Made by a program: the position numbers and the translations under genes | Shown: one piece after another, positions 1-11,646 of the stretch | Numbering within the stretch: position 1 is the first letter of the stretch | How the letters are laid out: every line of letters begins with the position of its first letter | NCBI GenBank assembly: GCA_032629725.1 | Contig: JAFEVB010000010.1 | Coordinates: forward strand, 1,054,001-1,118,000 | DNA length: 64,000 nucleotides | Origin: Gremmenia infestans | Taxonomy: Eukaryota; Ascomycota; Leotiomycetes; Helotiales; Hamatocanthoscyphaceae | Direction: 5' to 3' | Notes under the pieces: generated by a model | Databases searched by the model: none | What the model was told of the DNA's origin: nothing | The model's input: only the letters and a program-made list of their open reading frames with translations

Positions 1-129
1 AAAATGGTATCGAACGATACGTGTGGTGTGAAAAGAAAAAGGCGTATCAGGTATCCGCAATGCTTTCAATAATCCGATGCCAAAACACGTGTGCCGAAAA
101 AGGATACAATAAATTGACAAACTATCTTC

Positions 130-3041
130 TCAAGCAGGTACGGAAGTCCTAACACTCTTCGGCGAAGCGGGAGATTTCAAGCTGCTCGAACTACTTCCTG
201 GTGGCAGTGGTGGCAATGCGCAGGACGGCGGAGGAGCAGGTGGCCCATTGATAAGTACTGGCATGCTCTTTCTATTTGCCAACGACTTCGCATTCCCTGC
301 TGATTTCAAGCGCTGCATTGAAGGTGATAGAAGCGATGGTGCTGATGTCGTTTCTTTTGATGAGGACAACGATGGCCGGTTTCGGGACGATGATGTACAT
401 TTGGGTATTGATCGAGGACTCTGAGATTGCGAGCGTTCTGTAGCTCGAATTTGCATGCTTATTGGACGTCGGAGCTTAATTCTTGTGTTTGTGATAGCTG
501 GTAGTGGTGACATCAATTCTTTTTCTGCGTGAGCACTTGTGACGTTCGCTTCTTCCTTCACCTCAGTAATAGGTGGTGAGACTGGTAAAGGTGTTGACAG
601 CGCTTCAGATGGACACGGCGGTGCAGGCCGTAGTGGTGCTTCTGGGAGTCGATCTTCTATGTCAACTATGGTGCGCATACTCGAGCGTCTACCAGGAAGG
701 TGGAAGCCGGCATGCGAAGTTTCGAGTGAATTCAGAGGCAATTCGCTGAAACCGGGGGGTGAATTAGCGACTTCACTTGGTGAAGAGCCAATTTCACTCG
801 GAGTCTGTGGCTTGATCTGTGATATATCCTCTAAAGACTTGGTAGGTGTGAGGACCTGCATTTGGTGTAGAGGAGATTGGGTATCTTTGACAAGAGGGAG
901 TGATTGGGCTACGGTTAGTTTCAGTGCTACTGGTGGTATCTTCCTAGGCCCCTGGGGCAACGCCTCGCATATTTTAGTCGGGGTCGTCGTAATTATGGTA
1001 GGAATATCGTTGATGGGCATCTCGTTGGTGAGTTGTTCTGGAATTTTGATAACAGGGCCTTTTACAGTTGTATATCTTTGGATGGATGAGGTTGGGATAC
1101 TGAAATTTGGAGGAATAGGAGACGACGGGTTTCGAATTGGGCGGGAAGGGCCTCCGTAGGTCGAATGTCGGTAACCTTTTGGCGTATGTGCTTCAAGAAG
1201 TGGAACAGTCATATTCTGCATGGACCTTCGGCGCTCATTGATGGCGGACGCATTTGGTCTTGGCCTTGAATCTTCAGTAGATATGCTGGGAGGGATATCC
1301 TCAGATGCTGAGAAACTCTCTCTGGTTGGTGAAGTAGCTGGAGAAGAGATCAAAGTTCGCTGGCCAGAAGACATGTAGGAGAGGCGATTGGTGCTATGCC
1401 TCAAATTATCAAGCTGCTGCTCATCGCGCGACGTAGTGCTGTTCGTTCTAGAACGGTAGCCAGTTGAAGGTCGAATCACCGGAGGTTCTAGATCGACCAG
1501 AGTAGATGCAGCATCTTCCATTCTTTCTCCAGTTGGGTTCTCAGCGTTCCAAGGGGGGGCAAAACAGAGAGCTTGAGGCGAAGCCGGATTCGAAAACTGA
1601 TCAGGATCCTTCTGCACTAAATAGCGATGACTCGGCCGCTCCTTGAGCTGCATCACATTGCCTTCCGCTTTTGGTTTCCCTGTCTCAGAAACAAGCTTCT
1701 TGCCACCCAGAGCCTCAATCTCTTTCCGCACAACAGCCATCCCTACCCAACGAATTAGTATGTTAAAAAAAGAATAGATTCGGTCTAGTTAGCTACAGAT
1801 TTCGAGAGCTGTCTGAGGAGCCGAGATCCCGCATACTGCGGAACACGTTTCCTTTGCTCCTGACACAGCTCTCGGCTCTGGAGCTCGCACAGAAAATGTA
1901 GCTTCTTTGTATGGAAACTTGACTTACAGGCATCCATGTCTTCTGCACTATTTAGAACCAATAGTAAACTGGTTGCACTTCTTCGATAATCAGCACCCCT
2001 AAAAGTAAGCCTTGACAACAAGGACCGGGAGTCTGCAGCTGGGACTCCATCGGAGTCCATTGCTTGAGAAATTTGAAGAACCCAATGTTTTCCTGGAATT
2101 ACATCACTTGCAAATGCAACCGATTCCTTGCCAAGCTTCATCATCTTTTCTGGCAGTCTATCAAACGAGCCAGTTGCCGCATATTGGAGAAGATACCCTG
2201 ACGTGACCAAAATAAAAATCTTCTGGGTCCAATCTGCTTTAGATATTGAGCCAGATATTTGCCTTCGGTGTCTGCCTTTCGCCCTCTCCGTCTTCTTTAC
2301 AGCTGCAATTGGATCGCCCCCATTTTGCCGAGCTTGGGTCGTCTCTTCCCGTACACTAGGATTCCGCTTGTGATTACTTATTCGCAATATTACATCAGCG
2401 GACAGCGTCGAGGCAGACAGCGTTGCATGTTTGACCGCTTGTGGGTATGCTTGGAAGAGAGGTGGAGGATCCCAAGTAGCTGATGTACGAGTTGGTGGTT
2501 GTGGGTATGTTTTCGTAGACCTCGGACTCGATTTACTCGTCCTAGATGGTAAAATCGGTTTCTTGCTGGGAGGCCCGTTGGCCTGCTTCACAGACTTGGA
2601 TCTCAGATTTATCCGAGGTAGCCTAGTAGTAGGCTTTGGGGTGACTGGCCTCATTTCGGCAGTCGTTGTTCGTTTTACCGACAGACTTCGAGGAAGACTT
2701 CTTTCTGCAACAGCCTTCATTGACCTTTCAGAGAATGCAGAAACTGGAGGTACGTCGTCTGGGGTTGGGTCAAGGGTGACATTTGACCTGTTGTTCCTGC
2801 TGAAAATTCCACGTAATCCACCTTTCGATTCTGGCCGTTCCAACTTCAAAGGCACCCGAATTTCCGCATCTCTTACACCATTAAGATGTACTGGAGGAGG
2901 ACGTGTGCGGCGTTTGAAGCCGAAACTAGATTGGGGAGGGTTGAATCGATGAGATGGATCAGTATCCTGAAATGGGTTTTCGGCATTGGTATTGGCCATT
3001 GCACCGATTTCACCTCTTCTCGTCCGTATAGAACTCGACAT
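130..3041 (-). CDS. PH-domain protein with long disordered tail
   Basis: Two exons, 3041-1928 and 1742-130, give about 908 aa. The intron (1927-1743, donor GTAAGT, branch CTAAT, acceptor TAG) joins ...MDA-W-MAVVRKEIEALGG, completing the tryptophan of the C-terminal helix of a pleckstrin homology domain at about residues 262-385. Upstream is a Ser/Pro/Arg-rich N-terminus; downstream is a roughly 520-residue low-complexity Ser/Pro-rich tail without recognisable domains. PH domains bind phosphoinositides or proteins at membranes, so a cortical or signalling role is an inference only. The start could be residue 1 or the internal Met at residue 15 (MANTNAENPF). Both halves are open in one frame each, so a gene finder missing the intron would report two genes. 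Fungal homologues are normally annotated only as PH-domain proteins; I know no specific function. Confidence 0.85.
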
Positions 3042-4116
3042 TCGCGTTTGTGTTGTTTTTGTTTGTACTGTGAGGGCGGTGCGGAGTTCAAAACTTCAGA
3101 TAATGTCGAGGCTTGCCATACCCCAGAATGTTTCGCAACAAAATACGTAGGTAGCGAACAGGCTTGAGATTCTCATATGTTGGTCTCCAAAGACGCGCAT
3201 AGAACACATCCAACCCAGTCAATTGAAATTGTGGCTATTGAGCAACCCAAGAAGGTAAACTTGTAGGTATAGTTCTGTCACTAGGGGCGTGTAAAAAAGA
3301 CCGACTTGGGGTGAGGAATCGTTGCTGGTCAGAGGACATGGAACGAGGTCGTAAAGAAGAAGACTTTGACGCGTGTGGGGTGATCTTTGAACAAGACGCT
3401 ATGTGAAAAAAAAGAAAGCCGTTTCATATCACACTTAGCGTAGACTTAGTATGCAGTAAAACGGCGTAGACGGCGCGTCCTATGAGGATATATACATTTC
3501 AAAAGCAATGAGTGGAAATAAGAAGGTGAGGATTGAAGTATAGTAGACACGGTAGACACGAGCAGTGAGAAAAGACAGCAGAAGATGAAGTTCAAACTAA
3601 GTAATGGCCCCCAGTCGAAGACTTCTTCAGGGATGGAGATTCCCAGCGCTTCTCCTCTCAACCCACTTGGTCAGAAGTAGAGGCCCCCGGCCTTGCGAAT
3701 GAAAACGATGTGTGCATTTCCCAGCGGTCCGGCAGCGTGGACCCTAGTCAGTGAGCAGGGCTCAGTATCAGGCCAGGGATCATAGTACCGGTAGACTAAC
3801 TGGATGTGTGTAGCACTGTTATTTGCTTACAGACTTACAGTAGTTCCGCGAGCAGGGAACGCTTGGCTGTGAAAGAAGTTATGTTGTGTCTCCGTAGAGG
3901 GCTCGAGTCATTAGGTACTGTAGGATCCGAAGATACAAAATTTAATTTCTTTGTCTGTAAAGGTCGGAAGAAGCGAAACAGACACTACTACGGGTTAGCC
4001 GTTTCCAAGGGAGCCCCATCATTTGCCCAATGGTCCCCGCAACGGCTCTTTACAGTAGCATGGGAAGCAGGCCCGTGTAGGCTGTGTAGCGAGTCGCGAC
4101 CATCTATACAGTGCCG

Positions 4117-4147
4117 CAGTACAGTACAGTACAGTACAGTACAGTAC
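4117..4147. repeat. CAGTA pentanucleotide microsatellite
   Basis: Six perfect tandem copies of CAGTA plus one base in non-coding DNA. Its GTAC-containing unit recurs in other tracts of the window (5154, 18155, 62730). Confidence 0.95.
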
Positions 4148-5153
4148 GAAGTAACCACATCCCTAACGGCCGCATTATTTGAAACCGAAATTCTCACTAT
4201 CCGCCTTGCCTAAAAACATGGATAGTAGCTGTAACTAGTACAGGGACAGAGTACTCAGTAGGCGTGGAGTAAGCGTAGAGTAGAAGGCTGAATCTTCGAT
4301 TGACGGGATATTTTTCTTATTACGGAGTACTATACCCTGAAACGACTCTTTTCTTATTTTGTAGATTCTCTCTACGGAGTAGATTCTTCAACTGCTCGGC
4401 GCCCAATGCTCATGAAAGGACACGCCCTGCTCAGTGCGGGTCGCACGGAGCATCTGTGCCTGACAGTAGTCCCCGGGTTAGCGTGCCGTGCCTGCACCTG
4501 CATTGCAAATCCGTCCGTTCTGCAAGAGAGTCACAAGCCAGAAGCACTGCACTGTCGAGGGGTTGACGAGATGCAGCCGCAAGACAAGGGTCCACACGTA
4601 ATGGGCGCTAAGTACTTCTTCGTACCTAGGTAAACAACTGAGTTCCAAAGACGAGAAAATGTGTCTTTGTAAAAGTAAAGGAAAAGGAAATGGAATAATA
4701 ATCAGCCAGAGGTTGAAGGTCATACCTTACGCTTCATTTTACCAACAGGAGCCTAGCCTTACGGTACGGCACTCTCCGTACTGTAAGGTAACAATAATGA
4801 TATGGCACCAGGATACCGGATAAGATCTAGGGCTAAACCCCCTTTCGCGCGTCCTGGTCTGTGCAATTTCAAGCACAGGGAAACCCCAGATACCCAGAGA
4901 GAAGGCTTGGAAATCGGTACGAGACTACCGGTACGGAAGAATGAGCAACCGCAAGTTTACTTGTGTAGAACTTCTGACTAGAAGTAGAACTTGGAAGTTG
5001 GAAGACAGCTTTTCGGAACGGGAAGAAGATACCTAGATACAGTACCTACAGTATGGCTTTTTCCATCTTGAGTACGGAGTAACTGGTACAGTATGTGCAT
5101 AAACTTACTCATCTCCCTACACTTACCTACTAGTGCCTCGGATTATTGGTAGA

Positions 5154-5217
5154 TACTGTACTGTACCTAATGCGTGCACCTATTTACCTAGGTACCTATA
5201 GGTACTGTACTGTACCT
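5154..5217. repeat. Pair of 15-bp direct repeats
   Basis: TACTGTACTGTACCT occurs at 5154-5168 and again at 5203-5217, flanking an ACCTAGGTACC palindrome at 5186-5196. It is non-coding and of unknown role. Confidence 0.9.
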
Positions 5218-5816
5218 CCGTACTTATGCAAATTTACATTGTAGATCATGTCCCAAAAGAAAAAGCAAGACTTGGAAATATCTGTGCTCCCCATGACCTT
5301 CACCGCCATGGGTCAGCTGGTATCCAAACCTTCACTGGACTGAACTGAAAGCCCAGAAGCTGAAATTCCTCCACTTGTGTGCTCTGTGGTGTGGCCTGAC
5401 CTTGCTGGCCTGCTTTCGGCGGGATGCGATTCCAAGCCCCAATCCCGTGACGAGAAAATGCGGCCGCTCAGACCTTGTACTGGCACTGGTCTGGTCTGGT
5501 CTGGTGTACCTATAGGCGAGCCAGGTAGCCGAAACGTCATTCATCCCAAAGCAAAGCGCAGCAAGCTTCCTCAAAGGCCCAAAGCCTTCAGAAGTTCAGA
5601 TTGTCAGGATACTTTTGCTTGCTTGCTCTACCCACCTACGTAACAAACAGTCATAGCCATTCACTTCAGTCCGTGCTGATATCCCCATTCCTTCTCCGAG
5701 TTCTTCCTTTATGCTACTCGTATCCTCCAAATCGAATCCTTTCCATCCCGGTCCCTTCCTTTACCTACCCCGCCATCCTGTCCTTTGAGCCATAAAACAC
5801 TACGACTCCTGCTGCA

Positions 5817-7019
5817 ATGGCTCCAGATCTAAACTCTCTACCTGCCTCCAGATCATCTTCCTCAGCCATGGGACGCGCATTATCAAGCTCGGGAGAATCT
5901 GCAGCATTAGCATTACGGGGACAAAGCCCCTCCCCCTCACCACGCTCCACCTCAATTTCACTTCAAGCCACCGCCGCTGTCAATGCAGGTTTACAACAAG
6001 AAGACTCTAGAGCCGTACCCCGTATGCTTCCATTAGATCTCTCTACCTAACCTGAGTCTGCTAATAGATTCTTTAGGATCGACCAGCAACTCCGCCCCAC
6101 GCAATCGACAGCCATCATACACGGGCCGCAGACGCTCTGCTGTGCTCATGAATCTCCAACTCAATGATCCAAACCTACCATCTCCAGGCGAAATGATTAC
6201 CGAAGGACATACAGCTTCATATCGTACATCCAGTCCACATTCTATGACTGGTTCACCCCTCATTCCCAGCGGGGATCCTCACCACAACCGTAACCCTAGC
6301 CTGGGCGAAATACATCAAGAGATAGAACAGGAGCAAGAAGCGCAAGTCGTATGTAGTAGCTGATGCTTAGCTGTATCCGAAACATTTGCTAATAAGACGC
6401 AGAACCGCCTTCTTCAGATGATACGTAACCAACAACAACATCTCCAACAACTTCAAGCAGCAAGCGGCCAATCCTCGAACCCTGCTGTCATCGACGAGTC
6501 TACACCAACATCAGAGCGGTCGCTGTCGTTCACCAATGCCCCTGCCCCCCAGCCACAATCATCTACATCCACTCCCCGTTCGCCATCTACGGTTCTTCAT
6601 CCTCGTACATCTTTCGATGTGGCCCGAGCAGATCTTGCACAGCGACGTTCGCGTACTCCAAGTCAAACGGCTTCACCCCGAATTAGATCCACATCAATTA
6701 GCGGAGAAAACAGTGAGCCTTTCAGTCTAGCAGGACGTGATGAAAGTGCTTTCTACCAAGCCGAGACCCAGATGATGGTGAGGGAAAACCAGATGTTACG
6801 TCAAAGAATCAGGGAATTGGGTTAGTTGATATGGTGCTTTTTGGTTACCAAATGCTTATTATTGAAACAGAGCGTCATGTAGCGGAACTTCATGCGAACT
6901 CGTCTATTACTCATGAGCCTATTACACCATCACACCTCCTTCGCTCTACCTCTGCTTCTGAAGAGCAGCCACCAACACCGGCCACTGCAGACCCAAACAC
7001 AGAGATAAAGATTGAATAA
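5817..7019 (+). CDS. Conserved fungal hypothetical, C-terminal coiled coil
   Basis: Four exons, 5817-6021, 6077-6348, 6403-6820 and 6871-7019, give 347 aa. The introns are 55, 54 and 50 bp with donors GTATGC, GTATGT and GTTAGT, and the first two have CTAAT branch sites. The frame stays open across all junctions. The N-terminus is Ser/Pro-rich. A middle segment reads SAVLMNLQLNDPNLPSPGEM. It is followed by a Gln/Glu-rich helix (about residues 145-175, including NRLLQMIRNQQQHLQQLQ) and a leucine-heptad-like segment near residues 285-315 (MVRENQMLRQRIRELERHVA) that should form a coiled coil. I recognise no enzymatic domain. The pattern suggests a dimerising or scaffold protein, but its function is unknown. 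The start follows a pyrimidine-rich leader and is the first in-frame ATG. Confidence 0.8.
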
Positions 7020-9981
7020 TCACAATCATCAGACGAGGTTAGTTTTATAGGTTTGGATTAGGATTGGAAACTGCGGGCTTGGCGTCGATTCGGGATTGAA
7101 AGAGTGGACACGATAAAAATTTGGGAGTATAGCTGTCTTTAGGTATAGGCGTCTTTTCACAGTTTGCACGTTTGGGTGGCGTTGGAAAACCTGGCTGGTC
7201 GGGACAGGCGCATCAAGAATGTATTATAAAGAAGATTACTGGCGAATGCAAGGCTTCCCTAATAATGAAATTGAGTTCGATGATCTCTTAAACATTGGAG
7301 TTCCGTAGGGAGTTTATTTGTGATACTTAATCACTTATTTTTCAATATACCCCCACCGAGATTACCAAGACGTTACTGGAGGGACATCTATTTAGAACGT
7401 GTTGCTGCAGGTTTTGTACCTCGCTATGAAGCTTATTCCCCAATAAAGGGTGGTAGAAATCACGTGCCGACCCCCGTTTTGAATTCCTTCAATCAGAACA
7501 AACCTTGGGATTGAAATCAATCAGCAAGAGCTTCTGAAGGTCATCAACCGCGAGACAATAGCTGGCTCAGTGCCCTTTTGAGGCGCGAAAAGCAATTCAT
7601 ACATTCATTCACTCCCATCGATTAGTTTGAGAATATACTTTCTCTAGAGCAACAAGCGCGGTCCCGCCTTGCTTATACCATCACAGCGTTAAGCAGGCAA
7701 GTGAAATGAGTTCTGCTGCACGATATACTCTGATAGCTTTAGATATGTGGTATATAGACGGAAGAGGGAGATATATTTCCAGAGGCAAGCTTATCACACT
7801 ACTATGTCAGGAAATGGATAAATACAGATCAAAGTCTGAAGAGCGCCTCAGCCGCAGTATATTTTGATATCAAGAATGTTTATTTTTTTCAATGTATGAG
7901 CTTGAAGGAATGTCGAATGAAAAATTGCTACTCGGTTACCTGTCGAGGAAGGATAATATAGAGAGTTGTTTCATGTCCTTGTACCATACTCAGACTTCTT
8001 CTTCTTGCTCGAAATGTCTGCTTTTGCCTAGGTACACTAGAGTAAGAATACCTAGGGATGACTTTGCACTGATCTTGAATGATCACGGGCTTTTGAAAGC
8101 CCTGGCTGGTACTAGAAGATATCACCCAAGCCACTTTCCCTCGTAGTGGTATATGGCTGTCAAGTGGGTTCGTGAACCAAACTTTTACATAGCGCCGAGA
8201 AATCTTCTCTACCTTGAATCCCTACTACCCCTACTTACGCGTCGCATCATGAGAAAACGAAAACGAAAGCGAAAACGAAAATTTCCTATACGGGCTCTAA
8301 ACAATGCGCAAAAAGAATTGAAGATCGGCTCTAACATGCCCCAAGACACCCCATCCCTGGCCCCTTTTCATAATTTCTCTACTAGAACTGAAAGATTGAA
8401 TCAAGAACAAGAAGGAAAAGGCAAATAAATATTTTCAGGAGAAAAAAGACTAAAAATACAAGCGTGAGCGACTTACAACAGAAGTTCTCCAGCCCGTTAT
8501 GAAGTAGTCGCAGATATACTTTTCCAAAAACTGTTGAGCTTAAGGTACCTTTAGGTACATACATAAATATCCATTACATTCATTACATCAAGCATCAACC
8601 ACCCAACCCACCAGCCAAAGAACTTGGCCAAATACAGTAATTCATACATGGGTACGTCGCACATCGTGGCAATCTCTAATTTCGCCCAACTAGGAAATAA
8701 CCCAGAATTACAAAAGAGACTAAACCATAACGCAAAACATATATACGCCACAGATTTCGATAAAAACCTCAATATATGTGCTTTGAGTAATACACTTCCT
8801 AGACATGTAAGAAAATATATAGGTATATATGTTTTTGGGGAAGATATTGTGTTTGCGACAGAATGAGACTATTTGGAGCTTGGAGAGGTTATACCAAGCT
8901 TACAACGTGCAGTGCAGTAGAAGCTTTGATTTTAGCTGGCGCGCTCGCCTTCTCAAAAATTGTCTCCGCTATACCTTAGGTAGGTACCAACCCAGCCCTA
9001 ATTATAGCACAACAACGCGGCGTGTTACTTAGCTAAAGACTCTACCTACCTATATAGTAACTATACCCTTTTTCATTGCACATCGAGTCGATCTCTAATT
9101 TCACGCGAATAGGAAACGAAACGGCTTGAAGGAGGACAGCTACTGTTTGCAGTCGTTTACGCAATTCAATTTGCCCGGGAGCTACTTTAGGGGTGGGGGA
9201 AACGATTGCGCGTGGGAAGGAGGTTTAGGAAGCATGTGGAATTTGAAAAGAAAGTGATGTAGAGGTTTTGCGACGGGGGTTTGATAACCTTTCGCATTGG
9301 GATTATCTGTGCATTTGAAGGAAGCATTTTTTCATGACTCCGCTAGATGGATGTGCCATGGGGTAATACGGAGTGGTTACCTTATGGGATGTATCGTGGG
9401 CACTGGAAAGGTTCTGGAAGCTTTGGTGCTATACTGTAAACGAATGGTAGAACTCAGCACAAAGAAGGGCATACTGAACTTGCTTTTGAGTGTGCTTCTG
9501 AAAAGGTTTCTTGCAAGTCGCTTGGGGATTATGCACATCATCTTTCCTCCCATTTCTATTTTGGCTGCAGGCGCAGGCGAGAAAGGGCGCGGATCATGTG
9601 CCGAAACTTGGCATTCCTCGGAATATTGAAATAGAAGCTGAGAAATAGATGATAAAATGGACAAGTTCGGGATTGAATTGCAATCATTAGATGTGAAGCG
9701 TGTTATATAAAAGCAAAGCCTTTAGACAATCAGCGCGATAGGCTGGAGCTTTTCATGCCCGGCACATTAAAATTCGAGTAGTAATGGAAAAAGACTGGTA
9801 TTGTACTGCGAAATAGAGATACGAACTATAATACATGCTTTTCCTCGAGGGCTAGAATCGATGGTAGAGAGCCGCTCTCTCCTTTGCGCCCAATCTTTCC
9901 TCAAATCAATTGAAATACCAAGCCTAGGCAGGTGCCCTATGCAATCGAAACAGACGCAATATATCGCAATCTGTTCGTAAC
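7020..9981. other. Gene-free spacer, ~3 kb
   Basis: This lies between the 3' end of the gene at 5817-7019 and the 3' end of sec62, so it is a convergent spacer unusually long for this gene density. It contains a degenerate CGAAAA hexamer tract (8252-8281) and one CCTAGGTAC copy (8027). Short ORFs are present but none has family-like sequence or supporting splice signals. I see no transposon terminal repeats or reverse-transcriptase/transposase motifs. Confidence 0.55.
8252..8281. repeat. Degenerate CGAAAA tandem repeat
   Basis: About five imperfect copies of a CGAAAA/CGAAAG hexamer. In one frame it reads as Arg/Lys repeats, but nothing around it supports coding. Confidence 0.8.
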
Positions 9982-11229
9982 CTAGTCCTCGTCAAAGACT
10001 TCCTCCACTCTTGGAGTGAGACCTCTCTGTGTTGGTGTTCCAGTGGTCATTTGAGGAGCTGACGAACTAGTGGTTGCTGTAGCTGGAGCCGGCTGTCCTG
10101 TCATAGCTGCCATTGTAGCACCTGCATTTGCGGAGCCAGAACTTTTAGCCTTCTTCTTTTTCTTCTTCTCCTATGTCCAATGTATTAGCCAATATTCGAA
10201 AGCTACCCAAGAGAGCTAGAACATACCTCTTGCCATCCCCAAACAGGTCTAAAACTATCAAAGAATCCCACGTCCTCAAACAAATTTGGATAAAGCCACA
10301 ATCCGGGGGGCACAGCGAACATTGTGATTGCAAAGAGGATCAGACGGAAGATCGCCATGGCGAAGAATAATCCAATCAACCCAAGCATACCCATACTCAG
10401 ATACCAAACTCCAAGACGCATCTTCATGGGCCAGAGAGGGAACATGACCACGGCAAATACGACGGCCAGCGCACCGGCTGCGTATAACTTTTGCTTAATT
10501 TGAGATCCCTCATACAACCACACGAAATGTAGCTCTTCGCGACATTCTTGCTGCTGCTCGATCTTAACGGTCCAGAGTCCTTTCACTCTCTTGGTCTTAT
10601 GGGCTCCCGGGGCATGGTCGTGTCCTTCGTGGGGGTCAACCTTGGAGACTCGGAGAGCGATGAGGGAAAGAGGGAGGAGCTTGAAGGTGTTTTCGAGCGA
10701 GGCACGATCAGTAATTTCAGGGAGGAGGGGATTCTTCTTTCGTGCTCTGGTGTATGCATCAGATTGTAGAGCTCGGAGTGCACGCTTGACTGTGAAGTTA
10801 TTAAAATAATGTTTAAGGGTAACAGAGTGGATTAATATTACCCTTGAACATGTCCTTGCGCTGTCCATTCAGAATGCATGTTCGTGTCTTCAAATCCTGG
10901 CCTCTTAAAAACTTGGCGACTGCGAGAGCTTCAGGTTTGGGAGGACCTGGGGTAATGGGTTGTTGCGCCTGCTGCTGTTGCTGTTGCTGCGGAGGTTGCT
11001 GTGCTTGTCCTCCTTGCTGGGCTCCCTGTTGCTGAGCAGCCTGTTGTTGTGCCATAGCTTGAGCCTGTAGCTTCTTGACGAATTCTTGAACTGTCATTCC
11101 ATTCTTCTCTGCGTCAATAGCTATCTGTCTCTGCATAGCAGCAATCTGCTCTGGGGTTGGTCGCTGGCCATTCGGTAGCTGGAAATTGATTCCTCCGGGA
11201 GGACCTCCTTGGGCGGGTGGAGTTGCCAT
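9982..11229 (-). CDS. sec62: Sec62, ER post-translational translocation subunit
   Basis: Three exons, 11229-10842, 10789-10227 and 10170-9982, give 379 aa. The introns are 52 and 56 bp; the first joins DMFK-V-KRALRALQS, a conserved Sec62 segment. Sec62 works with the Sec61 channel and Sec63 in post-translational import of proteins into the ER. The N-terminal cytosolic part has a Gln/Ala-rich tract (about residues 60-95) before the Sec62 domain. Hydrophobic segments at about residues 230-249 and 255-289 are the membrane spans, as the family requires. The C-terminus is a short Lys-rich stretch encoded at the start of exon 3, then a Ser/Thr/Ala-rich tail ending in acidic residues. The gene is divergent from mtc6, with a 417-bp shared upstream region. 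Confidence 0.93.
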
Positions 11230-11646
11230 TATTGCGACGCAGTCTGCGGATTGTTGTTGGAATGTGGAGGTATGGAGGGAGGAGCGATGCTGAAATAATA
11301 GTTATGTACGTGTCGGCTTTACTGTAAGGCCAGATTGCAGGGGTGTAGACGCCACAGGTGGCACCCCGTCATATAGAACTCCGCTCCGGTCCACTAGAAA
11401 ATAAGCTACTTACATACCTTACCTCACTTCCCCTTCATTCTGGGCTCATGAACATGCTATGGATTACGTTCAAGGATGGAAATTCTCGCGATGTTGTTGT
11501 GAATCGGGAAAAGACACTACCTTGCTCATTAATAGGTGATTTGAGAATACATCTTTCTCTCAAGCTACCTATTGCTGCGTTTTCACTGTATCCGGCTCTC
11601 CCGATGGCCTCTCAGAAAGACCTCCGACAACGTCAATGACATCGAA
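11230..11646. promoter_or_regulatory. Divergent promoter region sec62/mtc6
   Basis: A 417-bp stretch between two divergent start codons. It must hold both promoters; I see no convincing TATA box or known operator. Confidence 0.5.

Larger units (their letters stand above)
3042..5816. other. Gene-free spacer with short repeats
   Basis: No ORF here has protein-like composition or a recognisable family. It holds a CAGTA pentamer tract (4117-4147), three TACGGAGTA copies (4321, 4373, 5073), two CCTAGGTA copies (4624, 5186) and a 15-bp direct repeat (5154-5168, 5203-5217). The last 150 bp are pyrimidine-rich and probably form the promoter and 5' leader of the gene starting at 5817. The left part is the divergent promoter of the PH-domain gene. 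Confidence 0.6.

Noticed and set aside
539..1159. 206-codon plus-strand ORF
   Set aside because: Antisense shadow of the Ser/Pro-rich tail of the PH protein; no family resemblance.
8153..8428. 91-codon ORF with Arg/Lys repeats
   Set aside because: The repeats come from a CGAAAA tract; no splice or start context and nothing conserved.
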